In this document: positions 21,910 to 33,032 of the stretch, one piece after another
Layout of the letters: each line of letters begins with the position of its first letter
How positions within the stretch are numbered: position 1 is the stretch's first letter
NCBI RefSeq assembly: GCF_036884655.1
Contig: NC_088342.1
Coordinates: 34,647,501 to 34,711,500, forward strand
DNA: 64,000 nucleotides
Direction of reading: 5' to 3'
Source: Musa acuminata AAA Group
Taxonomy: Eukaryota; Streptophyta; Magnoliopsida; Zingiberales; Musaceae
Notes under the pieces: generated by a model
Database searches by the model: none
What the model saw: the letters and a program-made list of their open reading frames with translations, nothing else
Told to the model about the DNA's origin: nothing
Translations under genes and position numbers: made by a program

Positions 21910-23472
21910 CAAAAGAGGATGATTTTTAGGTACCCATTTGATTTTGGGTGCCTCAAAAATTGACCCACTAACTTTGTTATTTATTATTGAATTCTTTATA
22001 GTTCCTTTAGGAACCCATATTAATTTTTGTGAACTAATTTTCCTAAATGGGCATTTGTAGGCAATATGTCCGGATTTGCAACAAAAGTTGCATTTCATAT
22101 AAGAGGAAACATGTAATGTAGGTCCTTTTATGAAAGTGGTAGGATTTTGATGTAATCCTTTTACAAATCCAATTCCATTTCTATTTGCGATGTGACCCTT
22201 GTGTGCAAGGATCATATCTAATCCTTTGCTACCAACCTTAAACTTGTTTAAGGTTTCCTTAAGAAGCAAGTTTTCATTTTTTATTGCTTCTAAGTGCTCA
22301 CACTTAGAGCATGGAGGAGTTTGAAGACTATCAAACTTATCTTGTAGCAAAGCATGCTCTTTCTTTAAGATACTTAACTTCTTGCTAACAGTTCTACATT
22401 CATCAAATAATTCATGAAAAGCGATAGATAGTTCTTCAAAAGATAAATCTTCATTAAATAAATCACATACCTCTTCTTCTAAAGCCATTAGCGCGTAATG
22501 AGCAACTTGCTCGGTGTTGGACTCCTCTTCTTCGGACGCGCTTGAATCATCCCATGTTGCCTTGAGCGCCTTCTTCTTTGATGTCCTCTTTTTGGCTTGA
22601 GGACAATCGTTCTTGTAGTGTCCCGGTTTTTTGCATTCATAGCAAATCACTTGGTCCTTCTTTTGTTCAAATTTATTTTTTATATTATTTTTAAGTTTGT
22701 TCTTTCTTAAATATTTTTTAAATTTTTGAGTCACAAGTGCAATGTCATTGTCATTGTCCTCATCACTTGATGTTCCTTTCAAGTGGTCTTCTTGTGATTT
22801 GAGTGTCATATCCTTCCTATTCTTTGGAAGGGGGTTCTCAAGCTCGTCATGAGCTTGACATGTCATTTCGTAGGTCATTAGAGACCCAATGAGTTCTTCA
22901 AGAGGGAATGCTTTAAGGTCTTTGGCCTCTTGAATGGCCGTAACTTTTGGATCCCAACTTTTAAGGAGGGATCTTAAGATTTTAGTTACTAGTTCAAAGT
23001 TAGTAAAATCTTTACCAAGAGCTTTGAGTCCATTGATGACATCCGTAAACCGGGTGTACATGTCTCCGATGGACTCACTTGGTTTCATTCGGAAAAGTTC
23101 GTAAGAGTGCACAAGGATGTTGATTTTGGACTCTTTCACTCGGCTAGTGCCTTCATGAGTGACCTCAAGAGTTCTCCAAATATCAAAAGCCGAATCACAC
23201 ATTGAAACACGATTAAATTCGTTTTTGTCTAGTGCACAAAACAAGGCATTCATAGCCTTTGCATTTAAAGCAAAAACCTTCTTCTCCGATTCATCCCATT
23301 CGCTCATCGGAAGAGAAGATTTTTGAAATCCATTCTCGACAATAGACCAAAGCTCAAAGACCATAGAAATGAGGAAGATCCTCATGCGAGTCTTCTAATA
23401 TGTGTAATCCGACCCATTAAACAAAGGTGGTTGTGCAATAGAATAACCCTCTTGCATGCCGAAGTAAGCCAT
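21907..23472 (-). pseudogene. gag: gag of J, full length with one nonsense codon
   Basis: The true start is the ATG at 23472 (reading MAYFGMQEG), in phase with the longer open part from 23385. YWKTR is broken to Y-stop-KTR by TAG at 23395-23397. The protein has a UBN2-type N-terminus, an acidic/Lys-rich linker, a first knuckle CYECKKPGHYKNDC, a predicted helical stretch, and a second knuckle CNFCCKSGHIAYKC, then LIWVPKGT. Two CCHC boxes about 190 residues apart are absent from the gag-only elements. Length would be about 520 aa. Initiation at a later Met (RIFLISM) would give a Gag lacking only the first 29 residues. Confidence 0.9.
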
Positions 23473-23510
23473 CTCTCTTGGGTATTAAACCAAATATGAG
23501 AGATAACCTC

Positions 23511-23522
23511 GCTCTGATACCA
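23511..23522 (-). promoter_or_regulatory. Primer-binding site of J
   Basis: Minus-strand TGGTATCAGAGC two bases inside the 5' LTR. Confidence 0.93.
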
Positions 23523-23576
23523 CTTGTTAGGATCGGAGCGGCACTAAGAGGGGGGGGTGAATTAGTGCAGCGGATT

Positions 23577-24917
23577 AAAACTTCGATTTTAATAAAATCT
23601 TTCGTACGATAAGAACGGAACTTGAAAAGTTTAACTTGAAAGCGTATTCTTAAAGTTGCGCAGCAAGGGTAATAAGGAACTAAAGCAGTAAGAAGATTTG
23701 CAGTAATGTAAATGACAATAATAAAATGCAAACCAGAGATTACGCCGATTTTTAGAGTGGTTCGGTCAAATGACCTACTCCACTTGCGATGCCCCTCTTC
23801 GATGAGGCTCCCACCTTCCACTAGCAAATCTCTTGAAATGGAAGGGTAAACACCGCTCTTACAACCTTTTACAAGTAGCTCAACCTCTTACAAATTTTCA
23901 ATAAGAAAGAAGGAGGAGAACTCTCTAGCAAATTGAAAACAAGACTTGCTAAGACTTTCTAAGACTTTTTTCTCAATCAAAATGCTTCTAAAAAGTTGTC
24001 ATCTCAACTGAGATTTGAGGGGTAAAACTTCGATTTTAATAAAATCTTTCGTACGATAAGAACGGAACTTGAAAAGTTTAACTTGAAAGCGTATTCTTAA
24101 AGTTGCGCAGCAAGGGTAATAAGGAACTAAAGCAGTAAGAAGATTTGCAGTAATGTAAATGACAATAATAAAATGCAAACCAGAGATTACGCCGATTTTT
24201 AGAGTGGTTCGGTCAAATGACCTACTCCACTTGCGATGCCCCTCTTCGATGAGGCTCCCACCTTCCACTAGCAAATCTCTTGAAATGGAAGGGTAAACAC
24301 CGCTCTTACAACCTTTTCCAAGTAGCTCAACCTCTTACAAATTTTCAATAAGAAAGAAGGAAGAGAACTCTCTAGCAAATTGAAAACAAGACTTGCTAAG
24401 ACTTTCTAAGACTTTTTTCTCAATCAAAATGCTTCTAAAAAGTTGTCATCTCAACTGAGATTTGAGGGGTAAAACTTCGATTTTAATAAAATCTTTCGTA
24501 CGATAAGAACGGAACTTGAAAAGTTTAACTTGAAAGCGTATTCTTAAAGTTGCGCAGCAAGGGTAATAAGGAACTAAAGCAGTAAGAAGATTTGCAGTAA
24601 TGTAAATGACAATAATAAAATGCAAACCAGAGATTACGCCGATTTTTAGAGTGGTTCGGTCAAATGACCTACTCCACTTGCGATGCCCCTCTTCGATGAG
24701 GCTCCCACCTTCCACTAGCAAATCTCTTGAAATGGAAGGGTAAACACCGCTCTTACAACCTTTTACAAGTAGCTCAACCTCTTACAAATTTTCAATAAGA
24801 AAGAAGGAGGAGAACTCTCTAGCAAATTGAAAACAAGACTTGCTAAGACTTTCTAAGACTTTTTTCTCAATCAAAATGCTTCTAAAAAGTTGTCATCTCA
24901 ACTGAGATTTGAGGGGT
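23577..24917 (-). repeat. Tandem triplication of 447 bp inside the J LTR
   Basis: Units 23577-24023, 24024-24470 and 24471-24917 differ at only a few bases (middle unit: TTTTCCAAG and GGAAGAG). The right breakpoint falls in the TATA box. The first two copies end GAGGGGT and go straight into AAAACTTCG, so the TATA box survives only once, at 24917-24924, upstream (element sense) of all three copies. Confidence 0.93.
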
Positions 24918-24924
24918 ATTTATA
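24917..24924 (-). promoter_or_regulatory. TATA box of J 5' LTR
   Basis: Minus-strand TATAAATA, the single intact copy next to the triplication. Transcription from it would run through three R-U5 units. Confidence 0.72.
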
Positions 24925-25606
24925 GGCCTCAAGAGGATTCAAATTTGGGCTCCAAAATTTGAATTCTCTTAGGGTTCCCGGTGTTGGAGGTGCCACCGCC
25001 CAGCCAGGCGGTGCCACCGCCCAGCGCTCGGGTGCTGGACGGTGCAACCGCCCAGCCAAGGAGGTGTCACCGCCCAGCCAGGCGGTGCCACCGCCTGGCA
25101 CTCCGATTTCACTGGTTTGGCTTAATTTAAGCCCAAACCATATCTGACTTTGGGCCCAGTTGGCCCCTAACCAGGATATAGGATTATCTCTTAATCCTAA
25201 TCCTAATTACAAGTGAACTACATAACAAAAACACATCCTAAGCAAGCTTTCAACCGCGAACGTCGAGTCTTGTTTCGGCGAGCTTTCCGACGAGCTTCTT
25301 CCGACGGACTCCCATCAAGCTCTCAATCTTTGTGATGACTTTAACGAGTAGCCGAGCCTTCTCGGAGCTTTCCGACGATTTCTTCGGCGAACTTCCGACA
25401 CGTTCCCGATTTCTTCTCGGTTGGTTCCGTCAGCATCTCCGATGATTCTTCGGTCTCTTAAACGTCCATCGAGCTCGACTCCGGTATCCTTGCTTTATGT
25501 TTTCTGGTTATCGTAGTTAATCCTGCACACTTAACTCAATAATATGGATTAGATCAATTAACCCACCAATTGATTATATCATCAAAATCTGAGATTCAAC
25601 AGGTGC

Positions 25607-26227
25607 CACCGCCCAACTAGGCGGTGCCACCGCTTGGCTCTCGGGTGCTGGACGGTGCCACCGCCCAGTCTGGCGGTGCCACCGCCAGACCCTTCGGTTC
25701 ACAGGTTGGGCTTTAAGTTCAGCCCAAACCAAGTCTAATTTTGGACCCAGTTGGCCCCTAACCAAGATATAGGATTATCTTTTAATCCTAATCCTAATTA
25801 CATGTGAACTACATAACTAAAAACATCCCAAGCAAGTTTTCAACCACGAATGTCGAGTCTTGTTCCGACGAACTTCCGACAGACTTCCGATATGCCCTCG
25901 GATTTCTTCCGACGGACTCCCAGCAAGCTCCCGATCTTATGATGACTTCAACGAGTAGCCGAGCCTTCTCGGTGATCTCCGCGAACCTCCGACGATCTCT
26001 TCGGCGAACTTCCAAAAATTCCGACAGGTTCCCGATTTCTTCTCGGTTGGTTCCGGCAACATCTCCGACGATTCTTCGGACTCTTAAACGTCCATCGAAC
26101 TTGACTCCGTTATTCTTGCTTTATGTTTTCTGGTTATCGTAGTTAATCCTACACACTTAACTCAATAATATAGATTAGATCAATTAACCCATCAATTGAT
26201 TTTATCATCAAAATCCGAGATTCAATA
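25607..26227 (-). repeat. Middle LTR of T, right part
   Basis: Resumes the palindrome block interrupted at 15535 and runs to GAGATTCAATA (terminal CA changed to TA), then ATCTCCCCC. Combined with 14865-15535 the LTR is 1292 bp. Confidence 0.9.
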
Positions 26228-27224
26228 ATCTCCCCCTTTTTTATGATGGCAATCAATTGATGATAGAGTTAAACATAACTCCCCCTATCTATATGCCATA
26301 TTATGAGAAGATAAAAAACTTGAAATTCATCCCATTGAATTCAAGCATAAACCGATAAGTTCTAACTGTTGAACTTATCGTTATTCTCATTAAGCATAAG
26401 TAAATACGAAATTTCGATGAAAGTTATTTTCAGGTCGAATGATAAGAGACAATTTTTACTACGTCAGGAGATAAAGATTTTCAACATGAATTTCATGATA
26501 TAAATGTAAGGCATGATTTCATATGATCAACCAATCTAAAAACTTGCGATATACTCAAGGATTTTGCAAGGCATATAAGATATTTGTATTATACAAGCTC
26601 TTGTAATTCATATAAGTCATGTTATCGATGCGCATAAGACATTTTCATTAAGTCATGCTATCGAAATGGTATAAGTCATCACTTAGTCATCACTTCTCCC
26701 CCTTTGTCATCAACAAAAAGGGAATGAGACTTGAAGCACATAATTTGTGATTATAACATCAGGAATTCAGCATTGATCATACAAAAATTCATCATTCAAA
26801 ATTAATTATGCTAAAATATTTACGCACGAGTTCATCATAAAGGAAAATTCAGCATTCATCCATTTTATCAAATCTCTTCTTTCTATAAATAACAAAAATT
26901 GTAGGTGTACAAAGAAGAGAATGTGATTAAAAAAATTTCAAGTAGTAACTCCAATAAGTCAAGATCATAATTCGAATACAAACTCATTCAAATTCAAATC
27001 GTCAACTTGAAACTAATAATCAAGTCATCAAAATCAATTTCGAGATTCATAAAATATCATAAAATCATTAATCTTGATCAGATGGGAGCGGTGTTTGACT
27101 CAAGATAGGATAAGGTAATTTAACGTGTCATTTAGAATCGAAAGAGAAGGATCAAATTCACCGAGGAACGGAGAGAGGATGAAAAACTTTATGGAAAATC
27201 CATTCAAACAAGTTTATTCTTAGG
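26228..27224 (-). other. Second 3' non-coding internal segment of T
   Basis: Polypurine tract, then hairpins (CGATAAGTTC with GAACTTATCG at about 26353-26380), then AT-rich sequence closely matching 9613-10555, including a polypurine-like block near 26696. No gene. Confidence 0.82.
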
Positions 27225-27466
27225 GACAATTTAACATACCTAATTCCCTTCTAATAAATTCAAATTGGTCTTCATTCAAAGCTTTTGTAAATATATCTAC
27301 TAATTGATGCTTTGTGTCAATGAATTCTAGAACAACATTATTGTTAAGGACATGATCGCGTATGAAATGATGCCTAACGTCGATATGCTTAGTTCTAGAG
27401 TGCTGAATTGGATTTTTAGTAAGACATATGGCACTAGTATTATCACATTTTATGGGAACGTTTTTA
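27225..27466 (-). pseudogene. pol: RNase H C-terminal fragment of pol
   Basis: Minus-strand remnant matching the end of RNase H in T and J (SRTKHID, then the ADIFTKAL region with changes, ending ELGMLNCP). It is broken at about 27466, where similarity to 10556-10800 ends and unrelated sequence starts. Confidence 0.8.
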
Positions 27467-27762
27467 ATGGTGATTCAGAGGCTGAACAGGATGGAAATTA
27501 CAAGGAGTTGTGATCGGCAAGAGTTACCTATCTTTCGGGCTTAGTGTAATTGGTTGAATCCCTCGAGGTTACACTAAGACACTGATTGGATCCCGATCCC
27601 CACTAGAAGTCTACTGGAGACTTCCGTTTCACATGTTGAAGGTGTCGCGTGACTTGTTAGTAAAATAATGGAAGCATATTAAGATAGAAGTCCATATCTT
27701 AATTATTTATTTTTATAAAATTTACATATTATTTATTTCTGTAGTATCTTTATTTTCAGAAA
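27467..27762 (+). other. Leader-like sequence of an unrelated copia fragment
   Basis: Sequence not seen elsewhere in the window. It ends in a pyrimidine-rich run and TTTTCAG just before the Met of the next entry, resembling a 3' splice site. No matching LTR is visible. Confidence 0.4.
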
Positions 27763-28117
27763 ATGTCACTTTCAAATCCCTTACGTAGCATACTTGATGT
27801 CAACCGCCTCACTAGTCCAAATTATACGGATTGGCTCCGTAACTTGAGAATTGTTCTCACAGTGGAGAAAATCACATACGTCCTTGATACAGTGATGCCT
27901 ACGCTTGAGGAAGAGGTAAGCGAGGATGAGATCGCTCGTTACATGAAGTACATTGATGACTCCACTCTTGCTTAGTGTTATATGTTGGGCTCCATGACTC
28001 TTGAGTTATAAAGATAGCATAAAAAGATGGATGCCAGATCCATTCTCCTACATGTCCGCAAACTGTTTGATGAATAGGGAAGGACTCAACGATATGAGAT
28101 ATCCAAGTGCCTCTTCC
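27763..28117 (+). pseudogene. gag: Decayed gag of another Ty1/copia lineage
   Basis: MSLSNPLRSILDVNRLTSPN, then YTDWLRNLRIVLTVEKITYV, resembles the UBN2 N-terminal Gag domain of non-Sirevirus copia elements. The same phase continues after a TAG (27973) through MLGSM, HKKMDARSILLHVRKLFDE and QRYEISK, with further stops (TAA, TAG) where Gln or similar is usual. It is cut by the LTR of F at about 28118. It is in plus orientation and has no pol. Confidence 0.75.
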
Positions 28118-29580
28118 GATCTAGGATAATTAAGAACGAGTTGGCACTAGGGGGGGGGGGGATGAATTAGTGTAGTAGATAAAAATGTCGGTTTAAAATG
28201 TCTTCATATGATAAAATCCGATCTCGGATATGCTTAACTTGAAAGCATACAGAAGTGTAGTGAAAGTTAGAATTTCATTTGCAAAAAAGGTAAATAACAA
28301 GAAATAAATGCAAACCAGATTTTTATAGTGGTTCGGTCGTCGCGACATACATCCACTCCATTGATTCCTCTTCCGTCGAGGCCACTGGCATCTACTAATG
28401 ATCTTCCTTCAATGTGCAAAGATCAACTACACTTACAACTCGATTCTCCTTTTGATAGGTTCAGGAGAGAACCTTTACAACCCCTTTTTACAAAGCCTTC
28501 CTCACACTCTCCCTTAAAATAATCTCTAAACTTTAGCAAGAGGGACTCTACACTTTACAAGGGTTTTCAACTTTAGAAACATAAAGTTTTTGATCACCTT
28601 TCTTCCTACTCCATGTAGGAATAGCTGGGGTATTTATAGAGCCCAAATCGCTTTAAAAATTGGAGCCAAAATTCAAATCCCCGAAATTTTAGGGTACAGG
28701 TGGTACCACTGTTGGGAAATCTTGGAGGTGACATCACATGCGCAGCGGAAGAACAAGAAAACAAAATCCCCGATTCCCAAAGATATGTTCGTCGTCGTGC
28801 GAAGATTGGTGTGTAAAATCCGCGAAACTTAAAACTACATATAGAGTAGATTGTGCTAACTACGAATTTTGAGACCTTTTCTAAGCTAAATAAGTCCATA
28901 AGTTTAGGTTTCTTCCGGCGAACTTCCGGCAAACTTCCGATGATCTCTCGATAATGTTCTAGCGGACTCCCGGCAAGCTCCTAGACTTCACGATGATCTT
29001 CTTGGCGAGTTCTGATGAACTTCTTCGGCAAGCTCCTGGACTTCTCGGCCAATTCTGGTGGAACTTCCAACGAACGTCCGGACTTCCGATGAACTCTCGA
29101 ACTCCCAACAAAGTCTCATTCTTGACTCTGGGACTTTATTTTGCTTTATGCCTTAATCACTATCGTAGTTAACCTTGCACACTTAAAGCTGACTTAGACC
29201 TATACAATTATTATAAGGCTTAAATCAAATATTGTCCGGCATGTCATTGGTTCATCGACGCTTTGTCCGATTCTTCGGTGCATTGTCCTCTCTTGCGGCC
29301 TATTACCCAATCGACTAGTGGACCTCCACAACTCCGATTTCCTTAGTGCAATTTCTGCTCTTCTTGGCCTGATGCCTGAACCCATGACCCGAAGCCTTCT
29401 ACCGATACATCGATCGATCCTCCGTCTCGACATCCAATCTTCTGACATGTTCCATTCTAGCCCAACATGATTCCTCCTGCCTTAATTATCTCTTCCTGAT
29501 CGAAGCTTCCTGCATCACCCAAAACACAAATTAAATAAGCACTATCAATTAGTTTCATCATCAAAATCTGAGATTCAATA
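28118..29580 (-). repeat. 3' LTR of F, degraded, with a foreign insert
   Basis: Starts near CTAGGATAATTAAGAACGAG with the G-rich tract and GATGAATTAG, has a TATA block (about 28630), the U3 block TTGTCCGGCATGTCATTGG, and ends GAGATTCAATA. From 28709 to about 28850 it is interrupted by TGTTGGGAAATCTTGG...GCGCAGCGGAAG, which looks like the end of an LTR of another copia lineage. Divergence suggests great age. Confidence 0.75.
28709..28850. repeat. Possible LTR fragment of another copia element
   Basis: TGTTGGGAAATCTTGGAGG and GCGCAGCGGAAG resemble the start of copia LTRs outside the Sireviruses. There is no far end and no target duplication, so assignment is weak. Confidence 0.35.
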
Positions 29581-29800
29581 ATCTTTCCCTTTTTGATGAT
29601 GACAACGAATTGATGATAGAGTTAACCTTAACTCCTCCTATCAATATGGCATATGTGAGATGAACCTTGAATTCAAAAGGAATTCAAGTCAAGGCAATTT
29701 TAATCATTAATCCAAGAAACATTTTATCATAAAATCATATATAATCAAATTTTTAATACATCATTCCACGCATGATTGTCATCATAACTTCTCCCCCTTT
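29581..29800 (-). other. 3' internal region of F with hairpin
   Basis: Degenerate polypurine tract (plus ATCTTTCCC), then CTTGAATTC with GAATTCAAG (29666-29688, loop AAAAG), and a polypurine-like block (CTCCCCCTTT) immediately before the E insertion. Confidence 0.7.
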
Positions 29801-29805
29801 GTCAT

Positions 29806-30100
29806 TGTTAGGACCCTTTTTCTGAGCTTTTGAATAATGTTTATTGAGTCTCTTTAGTCCAGTTGTTTATTAAGTCGGTTTGGTTCAATTAAAGTCAAGT
29901 AGAGGTTTATTTAATATTTATTTATTATTAGAGTTCAAGTCTTGATGGACTCTGGGTGGAACTCTATAAAGAGGCATGTAACTGCTTCTTTTCAGTAATC
30001 TATGAAAAATATTATTCTGTCTTTTGACAAACCCTAGGAGGTCAATCCCCTCGAAGCGATCAAGGAGGGCCGATCCCCTCGAAGTGATCAAGGAGGACCG
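29806..30100 (+). repeat. 5' LTR of E, left part
   Basis: TGTTAGGACCCTTTTTCTGAG onward, matching 60510 onward. It ends in the 28-bp repeat (CCGATCCCCTCGAAG core) where A inserted, leaving GACCG at 30096-30100. Confidence 0.93.
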
Positions 30101-32164
30101 TGTTAGGATCAAGAGCACTAAGAGGGGGGGTGAATTAGTGCAGTGGAAATCTTTCGACGATAAGAAAACGTTCGAACGATAAAAATGATTTCGGTGTGAA
30201 AGCCGATTCTAAGATTACTTTAACTTAAGATCAAGTGAGATGACGTTAAAGTCAATCTATGAAGGCAGTTTGCAGTTATGATGAAAACCAGAATATAAGC
30301 GCAAACTGAAATACGACGTTCGTACGAAGAAATTGATTTATGTCTAAATGCTGATTCGTAAATCACTTGATTAGGCGAGATGCAGTTTAAGCAAGGATAT
30401 AAAGGCAGTTTGCAGTTAAGATAGAAATCAAAACGTAAACGAAAACTGAAATATGATGATCGTACGAGAAAACAGATTTACGTCTAAATGCTGATTCGGA
30501 AAGTGCAAAGCTTAAAACCCGATCGTATATGCATAGAAAGCAGTAAGCTTTAGAGGAGGTTTGCAGTAAAGATAATATGCTCAAAGCAAATGCAAACCGA
30601 GATTTAGAGTGGTTCGGTCAATCTTGACCTACTCCACTTTTGGCTTCCTCCACCGATGAGGTCACCGACGTCAACTAGAGGCCTTCCTTTAATAGGCGAA
30701 GGCCAACCACCCTTTTACAGTTTCACTCCTTTTGACGAGCTTAGAAGACAACCCTTACAGAATTTTCTCTCCTCTCTTTATAGCTCAGAACTTGGAAGAA
30801 AAGAGGGAGAAGAACTTTTGGCCTTTACAACAATTTTGAGCTCTAAAAATCACAGAACAAGATCAGGATTTCGGTGTTAGTTCTTTGCCCTTTCAGTGCT
30901 GAATGGGTGGGGTATTTATAGGCCCCAACCCAGTTCAAATTTGGAGCTCAAAACTGTCAATTCCCGGAATTCCGGGATCAGGCAGTTGCACCTCCTGACT
31001 GGAGCGGTTGCACCGCCTGGTAGAGCTCGAAGACTGAGCCTCTAGGCGGTGCCACCTCCTATCAAAGGCGGTTGCACCTCCTGCCATAGCTCGAAGACCG
31101 AGCTCAGGCGGTGCAACCTCCTGACTAAGGCGGTTGCACCGCTCAGCCAGTGCTTGGAGACCGAGCCCAAGCGGTGCCACCTCCTGTCAAGGGAGGTTAC
31201 ACCGCCCAGTCTCGCTCGGAGACTGAGCCCAGGCGGTGCCACCTCCTGGCTGGGGCGGTTGCACCGCCTAGTCTCGCTCGGATACTTAGCCCAGGCGGTG
31301 CTACCTCCCGCCAGAAATCAGGGTCCGAATGGGTTGATCCATTCGGCCCAATTTGGGTTTTTCAGGGGCCCAATTGCCCCAAGATTAAGTTAATGGGATC
31401 ACCTCCCATTTCCAACTTAATCATTGTACTAACTATGATTTTTCCTAAGACATTTACTGCAACTTGCTCCGGTGTGTCAATCGCTTCTTCCGGCGAGCTT
31501 CCGGCGAACTTCCATCGATCATCCGATGAACCCTCGGTGATGCTCCTGCGGACTTCCGGCAAACTCCTGGACTTGCGACGATCCACTTGGCGAGTTCCGA
31601 CGAGTTTCTTTGGCGAGCTCATGGACTTCTCGGATTTGTTCCCGCAGAACCTCCGACGACTGTCCGAACTTCCGTCGAACTCTCGAACTCCCAACGTGAT
31701 CATTGTCTTGACTCCGGCGTAACTCTTGCTGCATGTTTTTCTTCTATCGTAGTTAATCCTGCACACTTAAAATAAAACTTCGATCGAGACAATTAATCCT
31801 AAGCAATTAACCAAGTTGTCCGGCATATCATTGGTCCCTCGACGCTTCGTCCGATCTTTCGGCGCATCGTCCTCTCCTGCAGCCTATTGCCCAATCGGCC
31901 AGTTGACTCCGCAACTCCGATATCCTTGGCACAATACCCACTCTTCTTGGCCCGATGCTCGAGTCCACGGCCCGAAGCCTTCTGTCGATACGTCGACCGA
32001 TCCACCGGCCCGACGTCCAATCTTCTGACATGTTCCTCCGGCACAACATGATTTTCCTGCTTTAATTGTCTCATCCTGATCGAAGCATCCTGCGTCACTT
32101 AAAACTCAGATTAAATCATAAACATATATCAAGTAGTTTAATCATCAAAATATGAGATTCAATA
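30101..32164 (-). repeat. 3' LTR of A
   Basis: TGTTAGGATCAAGAGCAC to GAGATTCAATA, then the polypurine tract. It has a TATA block (about 30911), U3 repeats of GGCGGTTGCACC/GGTGCCACC type (30980-31300), and the distal block with TTGTCCGG and ATTGGTCCCTCGA. Confidence 0.92.
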
Positions 32165-32288
32165 ATCTCCCCCTTTTGATGATGACAACCACTTGATGAC
32201 GGAGTTAAACTTAATTCCTGAAGTTTGAACAAACTCCCCCTATCAATATGCCATATTGATAGAACCTTGAATTCAAACTGAATTCAAG
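32165..32288 (-). promoter_or_regulatory. Polypurine tract and hairpin cluster of A
   Basis: Polypurine tract, then CTATCAATATG with CATATTGATAG (32240-32262) and CTTGAATTC with GAATTCAAG (32266-32288, loop AAACT). The arms are perfect although A is old. Confidence 0.8.
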
Positions 32289-33032
32289 TCATTGCAATAT
32301 TCATCATGAATACTTGCAACACGTCATCATGAACTTATGCATAAACTTATGCATAGCATGTCATGTAATAAACATACTTCTCCCCCTTTGTCATCAACAA
32401 AAAGGAGAAGTACCACAATCAAGTGTTTGTGATATTGGTTCAACTCATTGCATAAAAAACATAATATCAAGTTTTATCATCATGCAAGTTTGCTATTATC
32501 AAATATCAACATGTAAAATTGCGATGTAAGCTTTTGATATCATAACGCAAACATTTCAAGTGTTTATCAATTGTAGCATTTCATCACATGGTAAGATATC
32601 AACGCGTAAAATTACGATACAAGTTCTTGATATCTTAACGCATGATGCAAACATGGCATAATGCAAATTTGGCAATCATAGCATCAATTCATATATCTCT
32701 TGATGATGCAAGCATTGCAAATATGGCAATCATATCAATTCATATATCTCTTGATGATGCAAGCATGGCATAATCATAGCATCAGTGTTCATAGCATCAA
32801 TTCATATATTTATCCCCCTTTGTCATCAACAAAAAGGAGAACGATATAAGCAAATTTTAAACATAAGTGCTTGTAATTATTCATGTCATAACTAGGTTCA
32901 TATCATTTTTCAACAGTGAGTGATAGGATATCAATTATACAAACATCTCAAAGAAAACATGACATGGAGATAGCTTTGAAAACTTCTTCCTTTTTATTTG
33001 TTATTATCTTTTTGCATGAAGGAGGAAGACTA
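32289..33032 (-). other. AT-rich spacer of A, 3' part
   Basis: Non-coding. Polypurine-like blocks (plus CTCCCCCTTTGTCATC at about 32381, TCCCCCTTTGTCATC at about 32814) and repeated words such as TTGATGATGCAAGCAT. It ends at GACTA, the target duplication of B. Confidence 0.75.

Larger units (their letters stand above)
15536..25601 (-). mobile_element. Nested near-complete Sirevirus J (10,066 bp, TSD GGTGC)
   Basis: Bounded by TGTTAGG and TTCAACA, with GGTGC on both sides (15531-15535 and 25602-25606). It is minus-strand: 5' LTR 23525-25601, PBS 23511-23522, gag from 23472, protease-integrase, reverse transcriptase-RNase H to 18868, third ORF 18456-17362, hairpins and polypurine tract, 3' LTR 15536-16737. 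It is the most complete copy in the window and shows the parent gene set of the gag-only elements. Stop codons in gag (23395), pol (20449) and the third ORF mean it is probably no longer autonomous. Its 5' LTR is 875 bp longer than its 3' LTR because of a tandem triplication. Confidence 0.95.
23525..25601 (-). repeat. 5' LTR of J, enlarged (2077 bp)
   Basis: Same ends as the 3' LTR of J but 875 bp longer because the R-U5 segment is present three times. The palindrome block is at about 24988-25100. The extra copies carry variants (CACCGCTC, AAGTAGCTC) absent from the 3' LTR and shared by all three units. The duplication therefore followed those mutations, after insertion. Confidence 0.94.
8336..27466 (-). 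mobile_element. Element T: LTR-internal-LTR-internal chimera, inactive
   Basis: LTR 8336-9612 is followed by an internal region (polypurine tract at 9613, gag start at 14812, PBS at 14851) and then a second LTR (14865-15535 plus 25607-26227). That LTR is followed by another internal region beginning with its own polypurine tract (26228) and broken off in RNase H at about 27466. The middle LTR therefore has a PBS on its left and a polypurine tract on its right. The outer LTR differs strongly from the middle one in U5, so they are not a simple pair. Coding regions carry many lesions. J is nested in the middle LTR. Confidence 0.82.
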
